Of a stretch of 32,677 bases of DNA, positions 15,769 to 22,719 are shown one piece after another. Each line of letters opens with the position of its first letter. Position 1 is the stretch's first letter. The stretch is from an uncultured Pelagibacteraceae bacterium (lineage in GTDB: Bacteria > Pseudomonadota > Alphaproteobacteria > Pelagibacterales > Pelagibacteraceae), in assembly GCA_902573705.1 (NCBI GenBank), contig CACGKR010000009.1, positions 1 through 32,677 of the forward strand. The letters run 5' to 3'. A program made the position numbers and the translations under genes. The notes under the pieces were generated by a model. It worked only from the letters and a program-made list of their open reading frames with translations, was not told the origin of the DNA and did not search any database.

Positions 15769-16332
15769 ATGAAAGATCTCCAGAAAAAATTTGATGAATA
15801 TAAAAAGAAAGTTCATTCAAAGGAGGGGATAGGGGAATTCTACGAAAGACAGATAAGATTTCTTTATGAAAAGAATGGTTGGAGAGTCGAGCCTTATGGT
15901 ATTATAAAAGGGAAAAGTGATTTAGGCAGGGATTTAATTTGTACAAAGAAAAAACAAGTTCTAATTATTCAAGCTAAAAATTGGTCAAAAAGAAAAACTA
16001 TTCACGAAAAGCATTTGATGCAATTAGCAGGCACTATCCTTTATTATATTTATAATAAGAACAATTTCCCAAAAGGTGTATTTGTGACAACAGCAAAACT
16101 TTCAGATAGAGCTAAAGATGTTGCAAAAAAATTAAACATTCAACATAGAAACATTAAATTAGATAAAAATTTTCCAATGATCAAATGCAATATAAATAAA
16201 AGAGGAAAAAAATTATTCTTTTTCCCTTTTGATAAATTTTATGACAAGGTTCATATTGATATCAAAAGTGGTGAGTTTTATACTAACAGTATAAAGGAAT
16301 GTATAAGAAAAGGATTTAAACATGTCGGATAA
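15769..16332 (+). CDS. Mrr-like restriction-endonuclease-fold nuclease
   Basis: A 187-aa protein whose first ~130 residues match the PD-(D/E)XK nuclease pattern of the Mrr-like family. Glu23 and Glu26 lie in an N-terminal helix, NGWRV leads to GIIKGKSDLGRDLI with catalytic Asp55, and IIQAK supplies Gln68-x-Lys70. Such proteins bind and cut DNA, often modified DNA. The C-terminal ~55 residues are unassigned and may serve recognition. It overlaps the TerB-like gene by 11 nt and is the first gene of a three-gene cassette bracketed by 17-nt repeats. No cognate methyltransferase is adjacent, so a classic restriction-modification pair is unlikely. A type IV-like or repair role is possible. Confidence 0.75.
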   Translation: MKDLQKKFDEYKKKVHSKEGIGEFYERQIRFLYEKNGWRVEPYGIIKGKSDLGRDLICTKKKQVLIIQAKNWSKRKTIHEKHLMQLAGTILYYIYNKNNFPKGVFVTTAKLSDRAKDVAKKLNIQHRNIKLDKNFPMIKCNINKRGKKLFFFPFDKFYDKVHIDIKSGEFYTNSIKECIRKGFKHVG

Positions 16333-16660
16333 GATCAACTCTTTGAATTTATGTGTATGCATGGCATTAGCTGATCATGGTTTAGGAAAAGACGAGACTG
16401 CTGAAATACTAAGGATTGCAAAAGAGATTAAAGTTGATTTTAACGTACATAATGCATCAGATGAAATAAACGAAAAATTTTCAGGTGATATTGATGTTGC
16501 TCAAGATTTTTATTTAGGAAATATCACAAAAGATAATGCAAAATTCCAAGCAAAAGACTTTGTTAAAAGAGTTGCCTTATCTGATGGTGAATTAAAAGAT
16601 AAAGAGGTCAGATTTCTTGTTAGAATGAAACAAGCTTGGGGTTATCAATATTTTGATTAG
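16322..16660 (+). CDS. TerB-like small helical protein
   Basis: A 112-aa acidic protein, all-helical in appearance. An N-terminal CMALADHGLGKDETAEIL and a later FVKRVALSDGELKDKEVRFL have the ADG...E pattern of the TerB (tellurite-resistance B/DjlA-N) domain, where acidic residues bind metal. The TerB fold occurs in stress-response and phage-conflict loci. It overlaps the nuclease gene by 11 nt, and its stop codon directly abuts the ATG of the next gene, so all three are one translational unit. Family assignment rests on pattern only. Confidence 0.55.
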   Translation: MSDKINSLNLCVCMALADHGLGKDETAEILRIAKEIKVDFNVHNASDEINEKFSGDIDVAQDFYLGNITKDNAKFQAKDFVKRVALSDGELKDKEVRFLVRMKQAWGYQYFD

Positions 16661-16957
16661 ATGACAGATAAAAATAAAAGATTATCAATAATCGTTTTTG
16701 GAATAATAATTTATATTTTAATTTTTCTATATGATTATGATAGCGGTCAAATTCGTTTAAACATAATGGAAAGTTCATTTTTTTATACTTTAGAAAATTT
16801 AATTGAAAGAGAAGTTACGAGAGGACCGGATGAAATTTTTACGTGGATTATTTGGCTTGTATTAAGTTATTTATATATATTTAATTTGTGGACTAAACGA
16901 GTGCTAATAACAACTAAGATATTTGATATAATATCTAAATTTATTAAATCAGTTTAA
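16661..16957 (+). CDS. Small membrane protein with two TM helices, unknown function
   Basis: A 98-aa protein with a hydrophobic helix at ~8-24 and another at ~60-76, a soluble loop with TRGPDE between them, and a basic C-terminus. It starts immediately after the TerB-like stop with no gap. I recognise no family. In the cassette it could be a membrane anchor or effector partner of the nuclease and TerB-like proteins (inference). Confidence 0.6.
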   Translation: MTDKNKRLSIIVFGIIIYILIFLYDYDSGQIRLNIMESSFFYTLENLIEREVTRGPDEIFTWIIWLVLSYLYIFNLWTKRVLITTKIFDIISKFIKSV

Positions 16958-17002
16958 ATGAAAAAACTTTTAGGGATCGTGTTTCTAGGCATGTTTGTAT
17001 GA
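16958..17002 (+). pseudogene. Remnant of a signal-peptide start (MKKLLGIVFLG)
   Basis: The ATG directly after the preceding stop opens a 14-codon frame reading MKKLLGIVFLGMFV, then TGA. This is a typical signal-peptide beginning without the cleavage site or a mature protein. The sequence after the stop does not resume an obvious frame. It is probably a decayed small exported-protein gene. Chance cannot be excluded at this length. Confidence 0.35.
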
Positions 17003-17049
17003 CTTTAAGAAGGTTATTTAAGGAGTTAATAATTAGGTCTTGTGAAATA

Positions 17050-17160
17050 ATGAACCAATTATTAGACCTTGAATTAAAAAAATTGTTTTCTTTTAAAACA
17101 ATTTTAGTCTTATCAATTCTGTTTTTTTGTCTTTGGTTCTTGTACCACTTATTCTCATAG
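17050..17160 (+). CDS. Possible 36-aa single-TM peptide
   Basis: ATG 17050 to TAG 17158-17160 encodes an amphipathic start (MNQLLDLELKKLFSFK) and one hydrophobic helix (TILVLSILFFCLWFLYHLF). An AAGGAG lies at 17020-17025, too far upstream to be a standard ribosome binding site for this ATG. It is a candidate small membrane peptide in the otherwise gene-poor stretch 17003-17398. T-rich sequence can mimic such helices, so confidence is low. Confidence 0.35.
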   Translation: MNQLLDLELKKLFSFKTILVLSILFFCLWFLYHLFS

Positions 17161-17398
17161 AGTTATTTTTAATTTTAATTAAAATTTTTCTTAATTTTCT
17201 AAAAATTTTAAGTGGTATGTAGCCTAAAAGAATTATTTCTCCTAACATAGCTAATTATAATATAAGATTATGTTTTTAATTTGACTTAACGACTACTGAT
17301 CACATCACATTCACGTCACACTAGCGTCACACTCACCAAAGAAATTTGATTAAAACTAAAATTCTAAATAAAAATTTAACGCTGATTTTATTGGATGA
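17161..17398. other. AT-rich intergenic stretch before tRNA-Thr
   Basis: I find no credible ORF here. It holds the right copy of the 17-nt repeat (17315-17331). Immediately around that copy is a run rich in CACA and GTCAC units (17301-17336), in contrast to the poly-A/T background on both sides. No fragment of the tRNA-Thr gene is visible. Confidence 0.6.
17315..17331. repeat. Right copy of the exact 17-nt direct repeat
   Basis: Identical to 15736-15752. Here the second unit extends to GTCACACTCAC, so two CGTCACACT units lie 11 nt apart. It lies 67 nt from the 3' end of tRNA-Thr, much as the ACTAGTAG repeat lies 71 nt from tRNA-Leu. Confidence 0.7.
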
Positions 17399-17474
17399 TG
17401 GTGCCCCCGCACGGATTCGAACCGCGGACCTATTGATTACAAATCAATTGCTCTACCAGCTGAGCTACAAGGGC
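17399..17474 (-). tRNA. tRNA-Thr (anticodon UGU)
   Basis: On the minus strand the acceptor GCCCTTG pairs with CGGGGGC (with G-T wobbles), followed by A and CCA. The anticodon stem ATTGA/TCAAT encloses TTTGTAA, giving TGT. The T arm has TTCGAAT. Its 3' end faces the accessory region, the usual side for integrating elements. Confidence 0.96.
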
Positions 17475-17503
17475 ATCCGCAATAATTATTAAGTATTTCT
17501 AAA

Positions 17504-18259
17504 TTAATCAACTCTTTTTTTCAAATAGCTTAAATGATGAAATACAATAGCTGCGCTATTTGATATATTTAAGCTTTCTATATTTTTATCAATATCAATT
17601 CTAACTAAAAAATCTGCATATTTTGATGTATGTTGATGCATACCCAAACCTTCTGATCCAAATAAAAGAACTTTATTTCCTTTCCAATCAATATTAGTAA
17701 ATTTTTTTTCTGCACTACCATCAAAACCATATACCCAAAAATTTTTTTCTTTTAAATTCTTTAGAGTTGAGTTTATATTTGATACCTCAAATATGTTTAT
17801 GTATTCTAAAGCACCGCTTGCTGCTTTAAATAAAAGTTTACTTTCACTTGGAAAAGATCTTTCTTTAACTATTATTCCATCTATATTGAATGAAGCTGCA
17901 CTTCTTATCAAAGATCCAATATTTCTTGGATCTGTTACTCCATCTAAACATGCAAAAGTAATATCATTTCTATCCTTAATAAAATCTTTTAAAACTGATT
18001 TATCTAAGTGTTCTATTTCAGCGACATAGCCTTGATGTAATAAATTTTCTTTATTACCATATTTATCAAGCTCCTTTTTTGTTTTAAAATAAACTTTTAC
18101 ATTGTTAAGAAGATTTTGATTTGGGCTTTTTCTATGTATATTCTTTTTACTTTCCTCAGTTAAAAAAACTTTTAAAACCTTTCGTCTTGGATTCTTTAAA
18201 GCTTCTATAACAGCATGTTGTCCAATTATAAAAAAAGAGGATTTATTCATAAATTTCAT
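17504..18259 (-). CDS. rlmB: 23S rRNA 2'-O-methyltransferase, SpoU/TrmH family
   Basis: A 251-aa protein with an N-terminal substrate-binding region (FIIGQHAVIEAL) and a C-terminal SPOUT knot domain: LDGVTDPRNIGSLIRSA, then LLFGSEGLGM and the knot SLNISNSAAIVFHHL. These three motifs are diagnostic for the SpoU family. Length and N-terminus fit RlmB, which methylates G2251 of 23S rRNA. Two starts are possible, ATG 18259 or ATG 18250 three codons later; neither has a clear Shine-Dalgarno. It lies 29 nt upstream of tRNA-Thr on the same strand, so the two may share a transcript. Confidence 0.88.
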   Translation of the reverse strand: MKFMNKSSFFIIGQHAVIEALKNPRRKVLKVFLTEESKKNIHRKSPNQNLLNNVKVYFKTKKELDKYGNKENLLHQGYVAEIEHLDKSVLKDFIKDRNDITFACLDGVTDPRNIGSLIRSAASFNIDGIIVKERSFPSESKLLFKAASGALEYINIFEVSNINSTLKNLKEKNFWVYGFDGSAEKKFTNIDWKGNKVLLFGSEGLGMHQHTSKYADFLVRIDIDKNIESLNISNSAAIVFHHLSYLKKRVD

Positions 18260-18304
18260 ACATTTTTACACGTTTTTTTGAATATTTTCTCACTAAATCA
18301 CGTG

Positions 18305-18332
18305 TTGCATTTATACAAATAAAATATATAAA
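18305..18332 (+). promoter_or_regulatory. Candidate sigma70-type promoter for the tRNA-Tyr/tRNA-Gly/tuf unit
   Basis: TTGCAT at 18305-18310 and TATAAA at 18327-18332 are separated by 16 nt, and the first tRNA starts 47 nt further on. It lies in the divergent gap after rlmB. In such AT-rich DNA, -10-like hexamers are common, so this is only a candidate. Confidence 0.4.
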
Positions 18333-18360
18333 ACGCATGTTGTTTGAAGCTTATTGAACA

Positions 18361-18376
18361 AGGGGACACTTCCCCT
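18361..18376 (+). other. GC-rich hairpin just upstream of tRNA-Tyr
   Basis: AGGGGA and TCCCCT form a perfect 6-bp stem with a CACT loop, ending 3 nt before the mature tRNA-Tyr. It is striking against the AT-rich background. It may be a 5' leader structure for RNase processing. No U-run follows, so it is not a terminator. Confidence 0.5.
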
Positions 18377-18379
18377 AAG

Positions 18380-18465
18380 GGAGGGGTTCCAGAGCGGTCA
18401 AATGGGGCGGGCTGTAAACCCGTTGACTTCGGTCTTCGAAAGTTCGAATCTTTCCCCCTCCACCA
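18380..18465 (+). tRNA. tRNA-Tyr (anticodon GUA)
   Basis: Acceptor GGAGGGG pairs with CCCCTCC, followed by A and CCA. The anticodon loop CTGTAAA gives GTA. A long variable arm is present (class II, as in bacterial tRNA-Tyr) and the T loop is TTCGAAT. First gene of the tRNA-tuf cluster. Confidence 0.97.
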
Positions 18466-18510
18466 TTCAATGAACTTTAAGTAATACTGGAGTGATACTC
18501 TTGGGGTTGT

Positions 18511-18584
18511 GCGGGTGTAGTTCAATGGTAGAACGCTAGCCTTCCAAGCTGGATGTAAGGGTTCGATTCCCTTTACCCGCTCCA
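18511..18584 (+). tRNA. tRNA-Gly (anticodon UCC)
   Basis: Acceptor GCGGGTG pairs with TACCCGC (one G-T pair), followed by TCCA. The anticodon loop CTTCCAA gives TCC. The T loop is TTCGATT. It lies 45 nt after tRNA-Tyr and 41 nt before tuf. The Tyr-Gly-tuf-Trp order is common in bacteria. Confidence 0.96.
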
Positions 18585-18625
18585 AGAATAAAAATTATTA
18601 AAAAGAAATGTGAGGAATATAAGTA

Positions 18626-19816
18626 ATGTCAAAAGAAAAATTTGTAAGAAACAAACCACATTGTAACATTGGTACAATTGGCCATGTAGACCACGGTAAA
18701 ACAACATTAACAGCAGCTATCACAAAAGTTTTATCTGAAACTGGTGGAGCTAAAGCTGTTGCGTATGATCAAATTGATAAAGCTCCAGAAGAAAAAGAGA
18801 GAGGTATTACAATTTCAACTGCGCATGTTGAATATGAAACTGAAAAAAGACACTACGCTCATGTAGACTGTCCAGGCCACGCTGACTATGTTAAGAACAT
18901 GATTACTGGTGCAGCCCAGATGGATGGAGCAATTCTAGTTGTAAATGCTGCTGACGGACCTATGCCACAAACAAGAGAACATATTCTTTTGGCAAGACAA
19001 GTTGGCGTTCCTGCAATTTGCGTATATCTAAATAAAGTTGACCAAGTAGATGATAAAGAGATGATTGATCTAGTTGAAGAAGAAATTAAAGAACTTTTAA
19101 CTTCATACAAATTTCCAGGTGACAAAACTCCAATTGCTAAGGGTTCTGCATTGGCTGCTGTTGAGGGAAGAGACGATGAAATTGGAAAGAACTCAATTTT
19201 AGAATTAATGAAGAATGTTGATGAATTTATTCCACAACCTGACAGACCGAAAGATAAAGATTTTTTGATGCCTGTTGAGGATGTCTTTTCAATTTCAGGA
19301 AGAGGTACAGTTGCTACTGGAAGAGTAGAATCTGGTGTACTTAAAACAGGAGATGAAATTGAAATAGTAGGAATTAGAGAAACTAAAAAATCAGTTTGTA
19401 CTGGAGTTGAAATGTTTAGAAAACTTTTAGATTCTGGTGAAGCAGGAGATAACGTTGGTGTACTATTAAGAGGTGTAGAGAGAACGGATATAGAAAGAGG
19501 ACAAGTTCTTTGTAAACCTGGTTCTGTAACACCACACACTAAATTTGAAGCTCAAGCTTATGTTCTTAAAAAAGAAGAGGGGGGCAGACATACTCCTTTC
19601 TTCACTAAGTATAGGCCTCAGTTTTACTTTAGAACAACAGACGTTACTGGAGAGGTAGAATTACCATCTGGAACTGAAATGGTTATGCCAGGTGATGACG
19701 CTAAATTTACAGTTAAACTAATTACACCGATTGCGATGTCAGAAAAATTAAATTTTGCAATTCGTGAAGGTGGAAGAACTGTTGGAGCAGGAGTAGTAAC
19801 TAAAATTATAGAGTAA
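18626..19816 (+). CDS. tuf: Translation elongation factor Tu
   Basis: Delivers aminoacyl-tRNA to the ribosome as a GTP complex. The 396-aa product has the full set of G motifs: GHVDHGKTT at 19-27, the switch I region [18 protein letters not shown], and NKVD. Domains 2 and 3 follow with [13 protein letters not shown] and the C-terminal [17 protein letters not shown] at 18612-18615 is a well-placed ribosome binding site. It is separate from the rpsL-rpsG-fusA genes downstream, whereas many bacteria have tuf directly after fusA. It is the most codon-optimised gene of the window. Confidence 0.99.
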   Translation: MSKEKFVRNKPHCNIGTIGHVDHGKTTLTAAITKVLSETGGAKAVAYDQIDKAPEEKERGITISTAHVEYETEKRHYAHVDCPGHADYVKNMITGAAQMDGAILVVNAADGPMPQTREHILLARQVGVPAICVYLNKVDQVDDKEMIDLVEEEIKELLTSYKFPGDKTPIAKGSALAAVEGRDDEIGKNSILELMKNVDEFIPQPDRPKDKDFLMPVEDVFSISGRGTVATGRVESGVLKTGDEIEIVGIRETKKSVCTGVEMFRKLLDSGEAGDNVGVLLRGVERTDIERGQVLCKPGSVTPHTKFEAQAYVLKKEEGGRHTPFFTKYRPQFYFRTTDVTGEVELPSGTEMVMPGDDAKFTVKLITPIAMSEKLNFAIREGGRTVGAGVVTKIIE

Positions 19817-19823
19817 GCTCTAT
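19808..19823 (+). other. Hairpin across the tuf stop codon, before tRNA-Trp
   Basis: ATAGAG and CTCTAT form a 6-bp stem around TAAG, which includes the tuf stop codon. The stem ends 2 nt before tRNA-Trp. No U-run follows. It may guide cleavage separating the tuf mRNA from the tRNA. Confidence 0.4.
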
Positions 19824-19825
19824 AT

Positions 19826-19901
19826 AGGAGTGTAGCTCAATTGGTAGAGCGCCGGTCTCCAAAACCGGAGGCTGAGGGTTCGAGTCCCTCCGCTCCTGCC
19901 A
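19826..19901 (+). tRNA. tRNA-Trp (anticodon CCA)
   Basis: Acceptor AGGAGTG pairs with CGCTCCT, followed by G and CCA. The anticodon loop CTCCAAA gives CCA. The T loop is TTCGAGT. It lies between tuf and secE, its conserved place in many bacteria. Confidence 0.97.
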
Positions 19902-19924
19902 ATTAGAAATTGTAAATATTATTT

Positions 19925-20116
19925 ATGAAAAACCCGATTAAATTTATTCAAGAGGTCAAACAAGAGGCGTTTAAAGTTACATGGCCGACTGGTAAAGAGA
20001 CCTTACAAGGTGCTTTGATGGTCTTTTTAATGGCGCTGGTTATGTCATTATTTTTTCTTTTATTAGATCAAGTTTTAAAGTTTTTATTAGAATTATTATT
20101 AAAGGTAAGTATCTAA
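19925..20116 (+). CDS. secE: Preprotein translocase subunit SecE
   Basis: A 63-aa protein of the minimal single-TM SecE type. An amphipathic N-terminal helix contains FIQEVKQEAFKVTWPTGKET, whose KVTWP is the family signature, followed by one membrane helix (~30-55). It forms the SecYEG channel and stabilises SecY. Its stop codon overlaps the nusG ATG by 1 nt (TAATG), so the two are coupled. Confidence 0.95.
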   Translation: MKNPIKFIQEVKQEAFKVTWPTGKETLQGALMVFLMALVMSLFFLLLDQVLKFLLELLLKVSI

Positions 20117-20646
20117 TGAAAAACTGGTATATTGTTCAATCACATTCTAGCTTTGAAAATAAAGTAGCTGCATTGATAAAAGAAGAAGCAGATAAAGCAA
20201 AAATATCTGAAAAATTCGAGGAGATAATAGTACCCACTCATGACGTAACAGAGGTTAAAAGAGGAAAAAGAGTTCAAAGAAAAAAGAAATATTTTCCAGG
20301 GTATGTATTAATAAAAAGTGAGATGGATAATGGTATTTATCATATGATTAAAAACATTAAAAGAGTGAGTGGCTTTTTAGGCTCTAAAGGTATACCGGTA
20401 CCAGTCTCTGATAAAGAAATAGAGAAAATTTTAGGTCAAATAAAAGATGGTGTAGCTCAGCCAAAATCTGGTATAGAGTACAGCGTTGGTGAAAAAGTTC
20501 AGGTTGTTGATGGACCTTTTGCATCTTTTAGTGGAATGGTAGAGGATGTTGATGAAGAGAAATCTAGACTAAAGGTTTCAGTGTCTATTTTTGGGCGACC
20601 AACACCTGTTGATTTGGAGTATAATCAAGTTGAGAAAGCAAGTTAA
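20116..20646 (+). CDS. nusG: Transcription termination/antitermination factor NusG
   Basis: A 176-aa protein. The N-terminal NGN domain starts WYIVQSHSSFENKVA and includes KKYFPGYVLI. The C-terminal KOW domain is VGEKVQVVDGPFASFSG followed by an IFGRPTPVDL strand. NusG binds RNA polymerase and links it to Rho or ribosomal S10. It lies 3 nt before rplK, in the conserved secE-nusG-rplK order. Confidence 0.97.
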   Translation: MKNWYIVQSHSSFENKVAALIKEEADKAKISEKFEEIIVPTHDVTEVKRGKRVQRKKKYFPGYVLIKSEMDNGIYHMIKNIKRVSGFLGSKGIPVPVSDKEIEKILGQIKDGVAQPKSGIEYSVGEKVQVVDGPFASFSGMVEDVDEEKSRLKVSVSIFGRPTPVDLEYNQVEKAS

Positions 20647-20649
20647 TAT

Positions 20650-21081
20650 ATGGCAGTAAAAAAAGAAATAAGTGGATTTATAAAATTACAGATAAAAGGG
20701 GGTCAGGCTAATCCTGCACCACCAGTTGGACCTGCCTTGGGACAAAGAGGTGTAAATATAATGGAATTTTGTAAAGCATTTAATGATAAAACAAAATCAT
20801 TAGCTGGGAAACCAGTTCCAGTAGAAATTACAGTTTATAAGGATAAAAAGTTTGATTTTAAGATTAAATCTCCACCTGCTTCTTTTTTTATTCGTGAGGC
20901 AGCAAAATTAAAAAGTGGGTCTAAAGAACCTGGCAGAAATATAGTAGCATCGATAACAAAAAAGCAAGCTGAAGAAATAGCAAAACAAAAAATGAATGAT
21001 TTAAATGCAATAGACTTAGATCAAGCAGTAAAAATTATTGCTGGTTCTGCAAGATCCATGGGTATTGAGGTAAAAGAATAA
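20650..21081 (+). CDS. rplK: 50S ribosomal protein L11
   Basis: A 143-aa protein of standard length. The N-terminal domain has [24 protein letters not shown] with the proline-rich hinge, and the C-terminal RNA-binding domain ends [12 protein letters not shown]. It forms the GTPase-associated centre with 23S rRNA. It overlaps rplA by 1 nt. Confidence 0.98.
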   Translation: MAVKKEISGFIKLQIKGGQANPAPPVGPALGQRGVNIMEFCKAFNDKTKSLAGKPVPVEITVYKDKKFDFKIKSPPASFFIREAAKLKSGSKEPGRNIVASITKKQAEEIAKQKMNDLNAIDLDQAVKIIAGSARSMGIEVKE

Positions 21082-21770
21082 TGGCATCAAAAAGATTTAA
21101 AAAATTACTTGAAAAAACTTCAGAAAAATCCGTTGAAGGAATTGAAAAATTACTTCTTGATGTAAAAAAAAATTGTACATCAAAATTTGATGAGTCTATC
21201 GATTTGAGCTTTCAAATAAATAATAAACAAAAGAAAAATGAAATTAACATTAGAACAGTTGTAAATCTACCTGGTGGCACTGGAAAAAAAGTGAAAGTTG
21301 CTGTCGTTTGTGAGGATGCAAAAGCTCAAGATGCTAAAGCTGCAGGGGCAGATATAGTTGGTGGGGATGAGTTTATAGAGAAGATTAAAAATGGAGAAAT
21401 GAATTTCGAAAAATTAATTTGTACACCTTCAATGATGATAAAATTATCTAAGCTTGGAAAAGTTTTGGGTCCAAAAGGATTAATGCCAAATCCAAAATTA
21501 GGCTCTGTAACTGAAAATCTTAAAACGGCTGTTTCAGATGCTAAATCTGGTCAAGTAGAAATTAGGAATGATAAAGATGGAAATATTGGGGTGAGTATTG
21601 GAAAAAAATCTTTCAAAGATGATCAATTAATTAAAAATTACAATGCAATATTAGATACATTAGAAAAAGAAAAATCGAATAATACTTTAAAAGGTGACTT
21701 AATAAAATCGACTTTTTTAACATCTACAATGGGCATTTCTTATAAACTCAAATTAGAAAAAAATATTTAA
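21081..21770 (+). CDS. rplA: 50S ribosomal protein L1
   Basis: A 229-aa protein with the L1 signature around KLGKVLGPKGLMPNPKLGSV and the terminal FLTSTMGISYKL. It forms the L1 stalk. In other bacteria L1 represses its own L11-L1 mRNA by binding a leader; no such site is obvious in the 3-nt nusG-rplK gap. It lies 4 nt before rplJ. Confidence 0.97.
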   Translation: MASKRFKKLLEKTSEKSVEGIEKLLLDVKKNCTSKFDESIDLSFQINNKQKKNEINIRTVVNLPGGTGKKVKVAVVCEDAKAQDAKAAGADIVGGDEFIEKIKNGEMNFEKLICTPSMMIKLSKLGKVLGPKGLMPNPKLGSVTENLKTAVSDAKSGQVEIRNDKDGNIGVSIGKKSFKDDQLIKNYNAILDTLEKEKSNNTLKGDLIKSTFLTSTMGISYKLKLEKNI

Positions 21771-21774
21771 TAAT

Positions 21775-22296
21775 ATGATGAACAAAGAACAAAAAAAAAC
21801 TTATATTACTGAAATGACTTCGCAATTTGAAAATAGTAAAGCAGTCATGGTTACTCATTATCAGGGATTAACAATGCCTCAATTAGATGAATTAAGATCA
21901 AAAATGAGAGAACATGGAATTGTCTTTAAGATTACAAAAAATAGAATCACAAAATTAGCATTGGAAAAAACTAAATGTAAAGATTTATCAAATCTTTTCA
22001 CTGGACCAACAGCAGTCGCTTTTGGTGAGGACGCAATAATGTCAGCTCGAATCTTATCAAAATTTGCTAAAGATAATGAAAATCTTAAATTAATTGGTGG
22101 AATAATGGATGATGAAGTTTTAGATCAAGCTGGAGTAATGAATGTAGCTAATTTACCTACTTTAGATGAAGCAAGAGCTAATATTGTAGGTATTTTGAAC
22201 GCTTCTGCTTCAAAATTGGTTAGTATTTTACTTGCACGATCGGAAAAAATGAGTAATTTACCCCCAGAAAATTCTGAAACCCAACCCAAAGAGTAA
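21775..22296 (+). CDS. rplJ: 50S ribosomal protein L10
   Basis: A 173-aa protein starting MMNKEQKK; either ATG (21775 or 21778) may be used. It has the N-terminal rRNA-binding domain ([32 protein letters not shown]) and C-terminal helices that hold L7/L12 dimers. The 4-nt gap to rplA leaves no room for the long L10 leader known from enterobacteria, so any autoregulatory site must lie inside rplA. Confidence 0.97.
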   Translation: MMNKEQKKTYITEMTSQFENSKAVMVTHYQGLTMPQLDELRSKMREHGIVFKITKNRITKLALEKTKCKDLSNLFTGPTAVAFGEDAIMSARILSKFAKDNENLKLIGGIMDDEVLDQAGVMNVANLPTLDEARANIVGILNASASKLVSILLARSEKMSNLPPENSETQPKE

Positions 22297-22301
22297 AAAG
22301 T

Positions 22302-22667
22302 ATGTCTGATCTAAATAAAATTATAGAAGATTTATCAAAACTGACTGTAGCAGAAGCTGCAGATCTTTCAAAACAATTAGAAGAGAAATGGGGTGTCACA
22401 CCTATGGCAGCAGCAGCTCCTGCAGCAGCAGGCGGAGCAGCAGCAGCTGAAGAAAAAGATGACTTTACAATTATGCTTGTATCAGCTGGTGACAAAAAAA
22501 TTAATGTCATAAAAGAAGTAAGAGCAGCTACTTCACTAGGATTAAAAGAAGCAAAAGACCTAGTTGAGGGGGCGCCAAAAGAAGTCAAAGCTGGCGTACC
22601 TAAAAAAGAAGCAGAAGAGATTAAAACTAAGTTAGAAGCTGCGGGCGCTAAAGTAGAACTTAAATAA
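22302..22667 (+). CDS. rplL: 50S ribosomal protein L7/L12
   Basis: A 121-aa protein. The N-terminal dimerisation domain ([19 protein letters not shown]) is followed by an Ala/Gly-rich hinge at ~43-60 and the C-terminal factor-binding domain ([35 protein letters not shown]). It recruits EF-Tu and EF-G to the ribosome. It starts 5 nt after rplJ. Confidence 0.98.
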   Translation: MSDLNKIIEDLSKLTVAEAADLSKQLEEKWGVTPMAAAAPAAAGGAAAAEEKDDFTIMLVSAGDKKINVIKEVRAATSLGLKEAKDLVEGAPKEVKAGVPKKEAEEIKTKLEAAGAKVELK

Positions 22668-22688
22668 GTTAATAAGGATTTTTAGTTG

Positions 22689-22707
22689 CTGATTAATTTT
22701 TAATCAG
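22689..22707 (+). other. Hairpin in the rplL-rpoB gap
   Basis: CTGATTAA pairs perfectly with TTAATCAG around a TTT loop: 8 bp and 3 nt, 12 nt before the rpoB ATG. In enterobacteria this gap has an attenuator and an RNase III site. Here there is no U-run, so partial termination is unlikely. It may be a processing site, or may hide the rpoB start region. Confidence 0.5.
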
Positions 22708-22719
22708 TGATTTACATTG

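Noticed and set aside
18298-18585. Minus-strand open frame across tRNA-Tyr and tRNA-Gly
   Set aside because: It is the reverse complement of two well-formed tRNAs. Such frames are frequently misannotated as proteins.
18886-19539. Long minus-strand open frame opposite tuf
   Set aside because: It is a by-product of strong codon bias in tuf. The encoded sequence shows no domain and EF-Tu is certain.
22717-22719. TTG start for rpoB
   Set aside because: It lies immediately before an ATG in frame. ATG 22720 is the more economical and usual start.
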